NCBI GenBank assembly: GCA_905220665.1
Contig: CAJNAR010000148.1
Span: 558,001-622,000, forward strand
Origin: Albugo candida
Taxonomy: Eukaryota > Oomycota > Peronosporomycetes > Albuginales > Albuginaceae
Direction: 5' to 3'
DNA length: 64,000 nucleotides
This document shows positions 43,205 through 53,921 of the stretch, piece after piece. Position numbers and translations under genes: made by a program. The stretch's first letter is position 1. Every line of letters begins with the position of its first letter. Under the pieces are notes generated by a model, which was given only the letters and a program-made list of their open reading frames with translations, searched no databases and was not told the DNA's origin.

Positions 43205-45842
43205 ATGGAAAACGGTAAGACCACCTGAACAGCGCGTACAATAAGTAAATACTGATTCGAAATCCGCTTTCTGTGCTTTAGAAGCCTTCCAGAGTCAAGA
43301 TCAGACGAATCAGAATGTGTCAAAAAACACTATTTCTGAATCGCAACGCAGTGATGACAATTCCATGCGGTATCGTAATCGTAGCAACCATACTTCTGAA
43401 GGAAAGACTTTGCTCCCTACAACGACAGCGCCGAAAAGTAAATCGTTAGCATCTTCCTGTATAGCGTTTTCGAATGATAAGACACCAGCTAGTTCCAATG
43501 AATTACAAAATCAACCAAGGCGAAGAAAAACTACCGCTTCGTACTTAAAGCATTCACCGAATAACACACAATCATCAAACAGTGTCGATAAAATCAAAAT
43601 CAGAACGAAACGGCGAAGTTTGCTGAAATTAACGCCAATTGAAGCGATTGATTTGACGCCGGCTGAAAATGGTCGGACTCGCAATGTATATTGTACATTG
43701 GTATTACTCGACTCGGAACTTCGCGAGATTCGCGGAGAAAAGTATCGTACCCCTCCACTTCGTCAAGTTACTCCAGTATGGAGTCCACTGAAAGCTACAA
43801 TGGTTCGATCGGTTGAAAGTGGAGTGGAGAGTTATCAACCTATTGGAATTGGTGCTGCGGCTGTGGCAGAAGAGTACACTTTTGGCACTGTTGTTAATAT
43901 ACGAAAAGCCAAATATTTACTCATAAAATGCAAAGATAAAGGACGTATGGAGACCGATGATTTAGGTCGTCTTCTATTGAGTTTAGACGATATATTGAGT
44001 GGATCAGACACAGAAAATGAACGAATTGCATGGTATGATCTTCAATTAGGTCACGGAGGTAGACTGAAGCAAGTGCAGGGCAAAGTGCGGATTGCTACGC
44101 GAACAGTGCGTGAGCCAAGTTTGTACCAGCTTTGGGCCTGTGCCGAGCAATTGCGAAAAGAAGTACCTAGTCGCGATAGAAGTTTGTATCTGAAGCCTCA
44201 TCCGTGTGTTATTACGGGGAAAGAAGCCACTGAGTGGATGCTTTGTCATGGTCCTAAACGGCCCATGGATGGTGGTATATCATGCTCTACCGAAGAAGAA
44301 GCCATTTTGTTAGGCTCTTGTCTATTAAGACGAGGTATTCTTGTCCATGTGACCGGAAGTGGAGATTCTCAGCGATTTATCAACAGCGGATGGCGTTATT
44401 ATCGTTTTGCGGTGCATCATCTGGATCCAAATAAACAGCGTGATGCCAATAAGCTCAAGACGCTTATTTTGTCTGGTAAGGCTGAAGAAGAAGATGAAGA
44501 AGCAGAAGATTCGCTCTCAATGGTCACGGCCGGAATGCATGTACCAATGGAAAATGAATCAAAGAAGAGTGGACAGTCACTTTCCTCGATGCGTCACAAA
44601 TCATCCGATGCGATGTCTTCGAAACCAAAACGAAGCCTTTCAAAGTCCAACGGATCCAAATCTTCTCGCTCGAACTCGACAGGTACTACTGCCGTTCGAA
44701 AAGCGAGTTTAGAAGCTGACCGGGCTCAGAGTACCAACAAAGCTGATCGAGGTAAATCCAAGTCAAAGCTTCGAATTGAAGATTTTGAGCTATTGAAAGT
44801 ACTGGGTACGGGCACCTTTGGTCGAGTATTATCCGCGCGTGGACCCGACGGACAAGTGTATGCGATCAAAATTATCAGTAAGATCGGTCTTGAGAACTCC
44901 CATCGTCGGAATGCCAAAATTGAACGCGATATCTTGAAACAAGTGGATCATCCTTTCGTTGCGTCACTGCAATTCGCATTCCAGAACGAAGACAAGTTGT
45001 ACCTTGGTATGGAATTTTTTAACGGTGGAGATTTGCGACATCATTTAACGTCAGAAGCGGTATCTCCAGCCGTTCCTGGAATAGTTAATACAACACAACG
45101 ATTCACAGAGTCTCGCATCCAGTTATATGCTGCAGAGCTCGTCGCTGGCTTGGCTCATCTCCACTCTATGGAAATCATATACCGTGATCTGAAACCTGAA
45201 AACATTATAATCGCGAAAGATGGTCATATTGTTTTGGTAGATTTTGGGCTTTCCAAATTTGATTCTCAGCGGATCAAGGCTCACTCACTAGCGGGATCAC
45301 CAGAATATATCGCTCCTGAAGTGCTTGCGGTCGCCACTACTACATCATCCGAGACGAAATCCAAAGAGCACAATCAAATTGGTTATGACAAATCTTGTGA
45401 CTGGTGGAGTTTGGGTATTCTGATATTTGAAATGTTTGTGGGAAGAACTCCTTTCAAAGATGAAAATACCGCCATTATGTATCGAAATATTCGCGAAGGC
45501 CAACTATTCCTCCCACCGGCTCTACCGGATAGCGCACGCTCCCTACTCATCGGGCTTCTTGAGCGTGATGCATCGAAGCGTCTGGGAGCAAACGAAACTG
45601 TTCCGTTTTCGATTATGAGGCACTCATTTTTTCAAAATATTGACTGGGACGCCCTCCAGCGTAAGGAAATCGAGCCGGAGTGGGTGCCGGATATAATCGA
45701 TGATGCTGACGCCAAGTATATCGACAATGAGTTTGTCAATCAGCTTCCAGTGGACACGCCCGAGTGGAGAATGCTCGATTCAGTCGACCGGGAGCGCGAG
45801 TACCTTCCAGATTTTACTTTTCAGCCAAAGCAAATGCTTTAA
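43205..45842 (+). CDS. AGC-family Ser/Thr kinase with N-terminal C2-like and DEP domains
   Basis: Two exons, 43205-43214 (only ATG GAA AAC G) and 43282-45842, give 856 residues. The tiny first exon is inferred because the large exon opens without an ATG and a tract ending CTTTAG precedes it. Order of parts: a disordered Ser/Asn-rich head (1-120); a C2-like beta domain (about 123-278, with DDLGRLLLSLDDIL and a terminal strand KVRIATRTV); a DEP domain (about 284-381: CVITGKEATEWML, LGSCLLRRGILVHV, WRYYRF); a Ser-rich linker; and the kinase domain (about 501-786) with GTGTFGRVL, AIKII, YRDLKPEN, VDFGLSK and SPEYIAPEV. An AGC tail follows, with an LPVDTP turn-like motif and an FTFQ hydrophobic motif. 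All catalytic residues look intact. Membrane or GPCR-pathway targeting through C2/DEP is inference. Confidence 0.88.
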
Positions 45843-45908
45843 ATTTAGCGATTAACAAAAGGGTTGTACCATGAATTTCATCAGTAACATCGAATATAGC
45901 AAAGTATA

Positions 45909-46232
45909 TTACACAATTAAACTCTCTAAGCTTTCCTTTGCAATAGAACAGTTGAAGATTGCAGCAGGAAGCTGTGCGGCTTCGTCTTTGGTATAACAAG
46001 ATGAAGGGACTGCGGCACATGCACACCAAGCGCATTTGTTATCAATGCAAGTTTCTGGAGTTTTGAGACCGTGACAATCGAGATTCTGTAGCACTCCATA
46101 TTGCAAGCTGTTTGTGATTGGTTCCGGGATGTACACCAGTGTGGAGTCACGCTCTCTCATATGTCCATTAGTCGCTACCAGCGTGTAAAGTTGCGCTGCA
46201 CACAAGGCTTCGATTCCTCGGATAATTCGCAT
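45909..46232 (-). CDS. small Cys-rich protein, probably secreted, oomycete-type
   Basis: 107 residues from an ATG at 46232. The N-terminal 20 residues are moderately hydrophobic (ALCAAQLYTLVA) and could be a weak signal peptide. The mature part carries six closely spaced cysteines in the pattern C-x8-C-x4-C-x2-C-x-C-x6-C, ending in the phrase AAVPSSCYTKDEAAQLPAAI and a further cysteine. I recall similar AVPS-C...LP phrases in small oomycete secreted proteins, but that is memory rather than a search. It lies between the kinase and a START/FYVE-like gene. Function unknown; an extracellular or cell-surface role is possible. Confidence 0.55.
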   Translation of the reverse strand: MRIIRGIEALCAAQLYTLVATNGHMRERDSTLVYIPEPITNSLQYGVLQNLDCHGLKTPETCIDNKCAWCACAAVPSSCYTKDEAAQLPAAIFNCSIAKESLESLIV

Positions 46233-46301
46233 AGACGTTCAATTTTTGAAATTTACTATAAATGACTGTTATAAACAGATATATAATTCGACGCTGCCTC
46301 A

Positions 46302-48323
46302 TTAGTGAAGTTCACTCACGTCTATAAGTCCTCCCGGAGCGAACTTACCAGATACAAAATCTTTGTTGCTTCGGACTGACAATCGGTTTTCGTCGATAAG
46401 ATAAACAGTAGATTCGCCATCGAAATCTGATTCTGTAAATGCAATTTGTGACGATAGCAGGCTTTCACTCAATTCATTTATACTTTCGGGGTACTCATGG
46501 TCACAGTGATTGCGACTATGATGTGCTCCATGCAAGCGACCGGAAGCTGGGCCACTATTCACATCATCATCGACTCCATAGCTTTGATCTAAATCCCAGT
46601 CATCGTCTGCTTCCACTGAGGTCTCGTGCATTGTTTGCGGGAGATAAGTACGTTTTCCTAAAGCGCGCTTTTCGGAGCCTAGCATTATCGGCATTCGATC
46701 GTGACGGTACGGCTTGTTTACTTTGCCGGGGTATACATCATCATCTTCCGTGATCTGAGACGCCAAAAGCGGCAGCTGCGACTCCATAAGAGGGACTCTG
46801 TCCGAAGTAGTCGAACTCGTTTCGTCTGTAGATATTGTAGGTATGCTAAATGCTTTCATCATATTCACCGGTCGATGCACCATAACAGGGTCCGAATCTG
46901 TTTCTAGATCTTGTTTTTTCATTTGTACGCAATCTCTTCTAGAGTCAGGAGAGGATGCGCCATACCCTGCCCATAAAAGTCGATCTCGACCGCGTAAATG
47001 ATGACTCATATACCGAGATTGTTTACTCTTTTTGGGTGAAAGTTGCTCGAGGCCTTTCGCTGTCAATCCTTGTTGGCAAGGTCGCATATCAGCTTCTATG
47101 AGTGACTTTCCCAAACATGAATAATCAAAATGGCCATCCGATTGGTCTAATCCACTCAAGGATCGACGAGTACGCGGTCGAAAGCTGGATGGGCTGAAGG
47201 CAGGTGACGAGGATTGAGTTAATCGCAATTCCTCTGCCGATGTTACCATTCCCTCCGGACAGCTTGACTCTGTACTGCAATTGACACAAATGCGCACTTT
47301 AATAGACGATCGACTTCTGCTCATAGACGTACTGGTACTTCGATCCGTAACATGTGAGAGGTTGAATTTTTGGTTACAATCGGAGCAAACAACTTCTCCA
47401 CATGTACGACATCGCATTTTTCGTGTCAAAAATCGAAATCGTACTTGACAGATGCGACAGTGATTACGTTCGTGTTTTGGTACGAGTTCGAGTTCTTGTA
47501 AAATACGACGTCGACCAACGCGTTCTTGTTGTAGGAATGTGCTGACATGAGCGAGTAAACTCACACGCCGGCGGCAGAAATAAAAGTAGAGCGAGCGAGG
47601 AAGCCGAAGATTTCCTTTGAGATTTACTTGAACAGTGTGAATGAGTTCGACATAGCCTTTATCCTCGCACTCTACACACACGTAGCCCATGTTATACATG
47701 CTTCCTCGCACCAATCCTGTCTCGCGAGTGATCTCTGGACAGCACGACAGTTTGATTGAGTGCATGGACCGGACCCACCCGCGACGTCCAGTATAATCGG
47801 TGAAAAGGTCCTGACATTCTAACGTACAGAAATCTCTATTCCGAACCCATGACGTTGGCACTTCAATAGCGGTCCATTGAACAGTAATCTGATGCATCCT
47901 AGCGTCCACTGTTGGAGGTACTAATGTGTAGAGCACTCTGCTTTCTATAATGTCGTCCGAACATAAGTGCGCATATCGCCGAGTTTTGTCAGTTGTTGTT
48001 GTGTCGAAGAAGGCTGCAACTTCCTCCAGTGTGGCATGAATTTTGATTGCACCAGAGACGTACTGTATTTCGTCACTCGATCGCTCGTCCGATTGAGTGG
48101 TGCTGAAATTCTCTCTGCGCTCTTTCCCACGAAAAATTTGTACTCCTTTATGCGAGCCGGCGGGAATCCATTGAACTGGACCTGATGTATTCCGAATTAC
48201 TTCAATCAAGGATCGAGCGGAATTTTTGGCTTGTACGATGAGGTAGTCGTGTTCCGCGTCTACGAGAGGTGGGCAGTCGAAACGATCCTGAGGTATCATA
48301 GAGCGAGTGTTCCTCGGTTGCAT
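46302..48323 (-). CDS. START domain plus FYVE-like zinc finger protein, paralogue B
   Basis: 673 residues in one exon, starting at the ATG at 48323 (the longer frame opens with TTG). Residues about 15-270 carry the START-like half (SRVLYTLVPP, RDFCTLECQDLF, GRRGWVRSMHSIKLSCCPE, GSMYNMGYVCVECEDKGYVE), followed by the FYVE-like finger at about 286-349 (CRICQVRF, RKMRCRTCGEVVCSDC, RICVNC). The PI3P-reading histidines are missing (RKMRCR). The Ser/Asp-rich tail of about 320 residues is not recognisable. It is arranged head-to-head with paralogue C about 1.1 kb away, which suggests a local duplication followed by inversion. Confidence 0.87.
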   Translation of the reverse strand: MQPRNTRSMIPQDRFDCPPLVDAEHDYLIVQAKNSARSLIEVIRNTSGPVQWIPAGSHKGVQIFRGKERRENFSTTQSDERSSDEIQYVSGAIKIHATLEEVAAFFDTTTTDKTRRYAHLCSDDIIESRVLYTLVPPTVDARMHQITVQWTAIEVPTSWVRNRDFCTLECQDLFTDYTGRRGWVRSMHSIKLSCCPEITRETGLVRGSMYNMGYVCVECEDKGYVELIHTVQVNLKGNLRLPRSLYFYFCRRRVSLLAHVSTFLQQERVGRRRILQELELVPKHERNHCRICQVRFRFLTRKMRCRTCGEVVCSDCNQKFNLSHVTDRSTSTSMSRSRSSIKVRICVNCSTESSCPEGMVTSAEELRLTQSSSPAFSPSSFRPRTRRSLSGLDQSDGHFDYSCLGKSLIEADMRPCQQGLTAKGLEQLSPKKSKQSRYMSHHLRGRDRLLWAGYGASSPDSRRDCVQMKKQDLETDSDPVMVHRPVNMMKAFSIPTISTDETSSTTSDRVPLMESQLPLLASQITEDDDVYPGKVNKPYRHDRMPIMLGSEKRALGKRTYLPQTMHETSVEADDDWDLDQSYGVDDDVNSGPASGRLHGAHHSRNHCDHEYPESINELSESLLSSQIAFTESDFDGESTVYLIDENRLSVRSNKDFVSGKFAPGGLIDVSELH

Positions 48324-48407
48324 TGTATTTGATCTCACTATAGCCTTCAATAGCTTGTACTGAGTGTGATTGACACCGTGGCAGTGTGTGAAATAATAAA
48401 AAATAAG

Positions 48408-48422
48408 TCACTCACTGAGTGA
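48408..48422. promoter_or_regulatory. 15-base palindrome upstream of START/FYVE-like paralogue B
   Basis: TCACTCA-C-TGAGTGA is a perfect inverted repeat about 85 bases upstream of the paralogue B start codon. A binding site for a dimeric regulator is possible but unproven. Confidence 0.45.
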
Positions 48423-49383
48423 GAACATGGAAGTCGGTAAGAATTGGCCACTTTGAACATTACACATTCCAGGGGTACAAATTATGCGTTACTACTCGCA
48501 TTCGTATGAGTAAAAGTTGAGAGACCCCCAAGAATATCAGGAAAGATTACCTAATGTGTTGCCACCTAGTCGAGAAGACTCACACGTGTTTATGGGACAG
48601 CTGTGTACGATTGGCTCCTACATTATGATTGTCTCAAGGCTACTACAACTACCGCACAAAAGTACCTTTCCGTGACACGTGTGGCTCAGATCTGTTATTT
48701 GTGAGGCAATAGGGAACAATCCCATCGCGTCTCAATTGAAATCGTAATGTGAATACAAGCCGATTCTATTTGAATTATACTGGAGGGATTTCTCAGATCT
48801 CAGAACTTTTTTCTCAGAAATATGGGATTTGACGGTCTACAAAGAGTGCTCTTTCGCAGCCATTACGATAGTGAAAGCGCGATGGCACCACTAATTCACT
48901 CACGATCTGAAACCGTTCAGCCTTCAGACCGTATCTAGCTGGAAAAGGGGGTGGAAAGCGATTTGTACATCATACTCGATGCACTAAGTACGAACCCGAT
49001 TATGTTTCCCATCTGCGCGAGTAGGGTTTCAACTCCTCTATAACAATACGGTATAGTTAAGCAGGTCTGCAGAATGCACTCTCAGGCAACAAATGTAAAC
49101 AAATGTAGAGCCAGTGTGTACATCAGAACGGCGGTGTGAGTAGAGCTTGTACCACAAAACGTGATACCCTGTCGAAAACATATAGTGGAGCTGTCATGTC
49201 TCATTATGAATCCGAGTAAACTTACATCATCAGTATGATTTAGATTATTGTTTCACGCATTGATTTATTCGTCGATCAAATACAACACAACGCAACAATT
49301 TATGAAGTGGTATAATAAATCTCAATCCAACGTTTCTGTACTGTTGCGTCGCCACTGCCTGCCCCTTTTGTAATAAAATGTGC

Positions 49384-49405
49384 CTGAGTGTGCTTTATCA
49401 CTCAG
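49384..49405. promoter_or_regulatory. inverted repeat upstream of START/FYVE-like paralogue C
   Basis: CTGAGTG, eight bases, then CACTCAG: a perfect 7-base inverted repeat about 38 bases upstream of the paralogue C start codon, built from the same TGAGTG/CACTCA halves as the element at 48408. Confidence 0.45.
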
Positions 49406-49442
49406 TTTTTATTTCTATCTAAATTACTAGTCTAGCGGCATC

Positions 49443-52420
49443 ATGGTAAGTACTCAATCCGCTCGTCTGAAAGCACAATCTGAGGACCTATTGAGTGAGA
49501 GAAAGACAAGCTTAGAGGGCGTCGAGTCACCCATCCACTCACATGTTCTTCAAGGCAACGTTCTGCCTGGGCAAATGCCACGATCCAGCGCCCCTCAAAG
49601 TCCGCATCAACCTGTCGATGTCTATCACCAAGATATTGTCATTCCGTTTGCTGATCAAAATCAGGAAATCCCAGATCAACCTCGGAACACAACTACTCCA
49701 TCGTCTAATTATCGCACTCAAAGTATGCCATCTCAGATAAGTCTTCACCATGTACCTGCTCGAACGAAACGAGGAGTGAAGGCTAAGTCGCAGCTTCCAT
49801 TCCACCGCCATCCTGATTTTTTCAAATGTCCTGCATTAACGCATCCCATGAAGCTTTATCTCGTACAAAAAGCCAACGAAACCGCCAATTTACTTATTCG
49901 AGATTCCCTACAACATAATCCGAACTCGAGTATGGTGTGGCAGGAGTATACAGTCGTTGATGGTGTACCTGTATACCGCGGCTATGATCGCGGCCAAGGC
50001 GGAACCACCACAGTTTTGGGTGCTCCAATCAAGCACAGAAATCATCAAGTATCCGAGCATGCACACCAATGCGAGGATAATCCGGTTCCTGGCTTTTCTG
50101 AGACGTCAGCATGCTGTCATGATCCCTTAGAACGGAATATATGCTGTCTACGCAGCGTCACCGATGTCAATGCGAGCTTGGAGGAATTTGCACTATTATT
50201 TCAGTCGGACGCGCGCAGTCCTTCCGCACTACCAAAATACAATTCCAAATTGAAGAAACGCTATTCGTTTCACGGAATCAAGTCAAAAACACGACTTCAT
50301 CATAGCTATACAACGAGTTCGCGCGAGTGCGATCTCGCCACAATGACCAAAGAGCATGAATTATTATTTAATGGCGATGTTTTAGATACTGAGACTCTAT
50401 ATTCTCTCGTTCAACCTTCGTACAACCATCCCAGGCGCATGGTCGCAATTCGCTGGGCCCTCATCCAATCTGCCTCAAAATTTGTACGCAATCGCGATTT
50501 TTGCTTTGTTGAGGTATGAAAATGTGTTTTCTCCACATTTTCTCGCGTCTAATTGTTTTTCTCAAACTGTAGTGTCAGAAGGAATTCCGCGATGGAAACG
50601 GACGTCGTGGTTGGGTTCGAAGCGTTCATTCAGTCCGATTATCGTGTTGCCCATCCTTTGAGGCTTCTCACAATATCGTCCGTGGAAGTTTGTATCGGTG
50701 TGGACTTATTGCCATTCAATCAGCAACGAATCCGAATGTGCTCGAGACAACGTATACAATGGAAATGGATCTCAAAGGTCGAATGCCCGAGAAAATATTA
50801 CGCTCGTTCTTGTGTCATCGAATGACATCGATTGGTAAAGTGAACAAATTGCTTCAACGGCAGCGGTTGAGCTCTTCTCCCCTCCTCGGTGACTTGGATA
50901 TACCCGCCCGTCAAAACAAACCCACGTGTCATCTATGCTTTCGACTTTTTCGAGTATTAAGAGTGAGGCGATACGTTTGCAGACGATGTGGTGAGTTTAT
51001 TTGTTCCAACTGTAGTGACGACTGGCTACTGGAAATTCCAGTGATTGGTCTTAAGCGTGTTCGTGTGTGTACCTACTGCTCTGCTGATGCTCGTACTCTT
51101 CATATTCGGGGACCAAAGTGCGAACAAGAGCGAGGAGAAGATTATCTACGGCGACCATTTGCCTACTCAAAAGCTCAAAGTCTCGGCTCGTATCATCATG
51201 AAAATGATGGACAAACGGAACGAGGATCGATTCATTCGCATGAGGATCAATACCCAAATATTCCAATTTCACGATACTCGGAATTGTTTGTGTTTGACGA
51301 AGCTGATGAACGACCTCGTTATCGCCAATCGATCACTCCACGACAAAGTTCTCAATATCCTTCCGACTCGGAAATACACAGATCAAGTCGTATTGATCGT
51401 CGAGGCGATATCTTTGATCATCGCCGAATTTCAGTTCGATATCCTACCGACCTTGAAAGTACTAACTCATTGCGACGCCTCCAGTCAGACGAAACTCATC
51501 GGCGGCCTATGAGTGCTAGAAGGTACAGACGTCCTAATTCGGAGCAATTCAGTCGAAACGATGTCCGTTCAATTCAAGAGCGTCATACGTTGGATTGTGA
51601 GCCGATGAAAACAAAATCACGTGTGATAGATCGACGCGCGCAAAATCTGTCCATTGATCGAGCCCCAACGTGTTCGCAAAGAGAGGCAAGATTTTCAAGG
51701 CAAAGTACTTTGCAAGGACCCATCGAGGCTGCACCATCACATGAAAACCAGACAGAAAAGGTCTGTCCGGCCGCATCGAAAACTCTGAATCATAGGCGGG
51801 AGGCTGATAGCGGTAAATCTTTAGAGCAGGAAATCGACAGCTCAATAGCTTTGGCCAGTTCTGAGCTTTTTGAGTATACAGAAGGTGAAAATGGGGAATG
51901 GATTGCGAAGAAGAAGCTATCACACATGAGCCTCACTGATCGGACAAAATCCCGAATTGTGACGCCCCAAGACGCTTATTCTCAAACTCAAAATTCCCTG
52001 GGAGATCATTTGAATGAATTGATCAATCATGAAAATTTGGAAGCATCTCAGGTGGGCGAGGACAATGCTCCTTTCAGCCGCACGATTGTAGAACCAGAAC
52101 ACTTACACTTGCCGATTTTGGACTCTCAGTCCTCTCAGTGCTCCAATGACATTATGGAGCTTGAAGATTGCCCGGACTGCGGTACAAAGTTTCAGCAGGT
52201 TTTGCGTGACGGAATGCTTCGAGACGTTTGTTTTTGCCCAATTGGTAGGGAAAATGACAGAAGGTCTCAGTCTCGAACCGCAAGCAATCGAGAACTTTTT
52301 GAGCCGAATTTGGAGCCTCGTGTCCCGGGGATGGCGTCCGGAAAGCCCTGTCCGATCCTATCGAGCCCTGTAAGCACGACGAGCACATTGAGCAACTCGG
52401 AAATGCCCATTCGCGAGTGA
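49443..52420 (+). CDS. START domain plus FYVE-like zinc finger protein, paralogue C
   Basis: Two exons, 49443-50513 and 50573-52420, with a 59-base intron; 972 residues. The intron falls inside the conserved phrase FCFVE/CQKEF, the counterpart of LECQD in the paralogues, which confirms the splice. An N-terminal disordered extension of about 120 residues precedes the START-like half (DTETLYSLVQPS, GRRGWVRSVHSVRLSCCP, VRGSLYRCG). The FYVE-like finger is at about residues 475-528 (CHLCFRLF, RRYVCRRCGEFICSNC, RVCTYC); here the basic patch reads RRYVCR. The Arg/Ser-rich tail ends near another zinc-like CPDCGTKF...CFCP motif (about residues 880-910). The coding start ATGGTAAGT resembles a donor site, so an alternative first exon cannot be excluded. 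Confidence 0.85.
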
Positions 52421-52538
52421 TAGAAATTGCAACGCTCATTTGCATATGATTTACAAAATTAATAGATTTGGGACTTTCATACTTACAATAAGACTTTTTA
52501 AAGTAATACACTGTGAGTTCATATACTGATACACCACA

Positions 52539-53721
52539 ATGGAAGAAGAGCAGGATCGACTTGAGCGCGCGTATTTACGAAATTTGGAGTACATCGAAAG
52601 GTAGGTAAGGCACAACTGCTGCAGAGCGTTAACATTTTCCTCGGTGAACTCATTTTTGTATCGTTAGTCTTGATAAGAAGCGCGAGAGCACTGTCAACGA
52701 GTTGGGTGCATCGAAACCCGGGGCCTCCAAGAATCGAAGCATCTACGTTACTGGTCTCACTACGTACGTCGCGTGCAAACAACTTGGTACGATGATGCTC
52801 CAGAATACAGATGCATTACCTGAGAATGTGTACGGTGGAAAGAGGGTCTTTGTGCCAAAATTGGAAGAGTGAAGCGTATAAAATTTTACAAATGCGAGCG
52901 TGGGCGGCTCAAAGTAAGTCCTAATCAGATAAAATCGACTTTGTCGTGTTCCAGACGCATAACTGTGGCAAGTGCAATAGGGAGATGCTCTCGTGACGTT
53001 TCTTTCGCATAGTGTTATGGAAAAAGCGATCGAAAAAGTGAGAGACACTTATAAGTGGATTCGGGGCTTTTCTCTTATGTTTCTATTGCAGCTCGATCAT
53101 TTCGAGATTAAACCCGGTGTAGTGATCACGTAGGTGAGGAGAAAGAATCATATGCACAACATCACTATTTCTGCTTTAGAGCGTCCGCTGCTGACTTTGC
53201 AAAGCGTAAAGCCCAGAAGGATGAAACCACGACTGAGAAGAACGATACTCGACCTCATCTATCGACACCTGAAGCCCCCGTCGAAGCAAACAATGAAGCA
53301 AATTCGACCGAAATTGAACACATTGAGTCGATCGATACAGGTGATAGGAGTCCACTCCCACAGACAGTTGTTTTAATGAATGCATGGGATCCCTCCAAAA
53401 AGCAAAAGGATGTGACATTATATTTCAACGAGCTGGAAGGAGATATTCATTCCGAGTGTAGCAAATGTGGCAAAGTAGAACATGTAAAGACATAGCACAT
53501 AAGATTTGCAGCGCCACTAACAGCTGACATCCTAGGTGCATATTGTCGCGAATGGGTCGATTCGGGTCCAATTTAGCGCGTTGGACGATGCGAAAAAGTG
53601 TCTCCAAGTTATGGATAAGCGATGGTTTGATGGACGGCAAATACAAGCAGTGCTTGATCCATCTCAGCCAGCGGACGAAGAAGATATAAAACTCGAAGAA
53701 TTTTTAGCTTCCATCGATTAG
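52539..53721 (+). CDS. Tat-SF1 / CUS2-like splicing factor with two RRM domains
   Basis: The family assists U2 snRNP remodelling in early spliceosome assembly. Seven exons: 52539-52600, 52668-52786, 52843-52913, 52981-53037, 53092-53129, 53180-53483 and 53536-53721, giving 278 residues. RRM1 is rebuilt across exons 2-5 (SIYVTGL, then GLCAKIGRVKRIKFYK, GDALVTFLSHSVMEKAI). A charged linker leads to the second RRM (VVLMNAW, then SIRVQFSALDDAKKC, MDKRWFDGRQIQAVL), whose RWFxGR phrase is typical of the UHM-type domain of Tat-SF1. It is shorter than human HTATSF1 and lacks the long acidic tail. It starts 118 bases after paralogue C on the same strand. Confidence 0.82.
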
Positions 53722-53921
53722 AGTACTTGTGGTGCCAAACAATCTTCCACGTCAAAATCTTAAATTTCAGTGTACATTTTGTGAGCCATAATACATGTCC
53801 AAATTGGCGAGGCACACGCATGGGTCTGCTTAAGCTATCCATTCTGGCGATCAGCTTGAGATCCAGTGGACCCAAGTCGACGAATTCAATTGACACTTGG
53901 ATTTGCTTTGCTCGCGGAAAC

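Larger units (their letters stand above)
48324..49442. other. divergent promoter region between two START/FYVE-like paralogues
   Basis: About 1.1 kb without coding motifs. Each end, close to a start codon, holds a palindrome made from CACTCA and TGAGTG half-sites (separate entries). A CT-rich and AT-rich core lies between. Confidence 0.5.
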
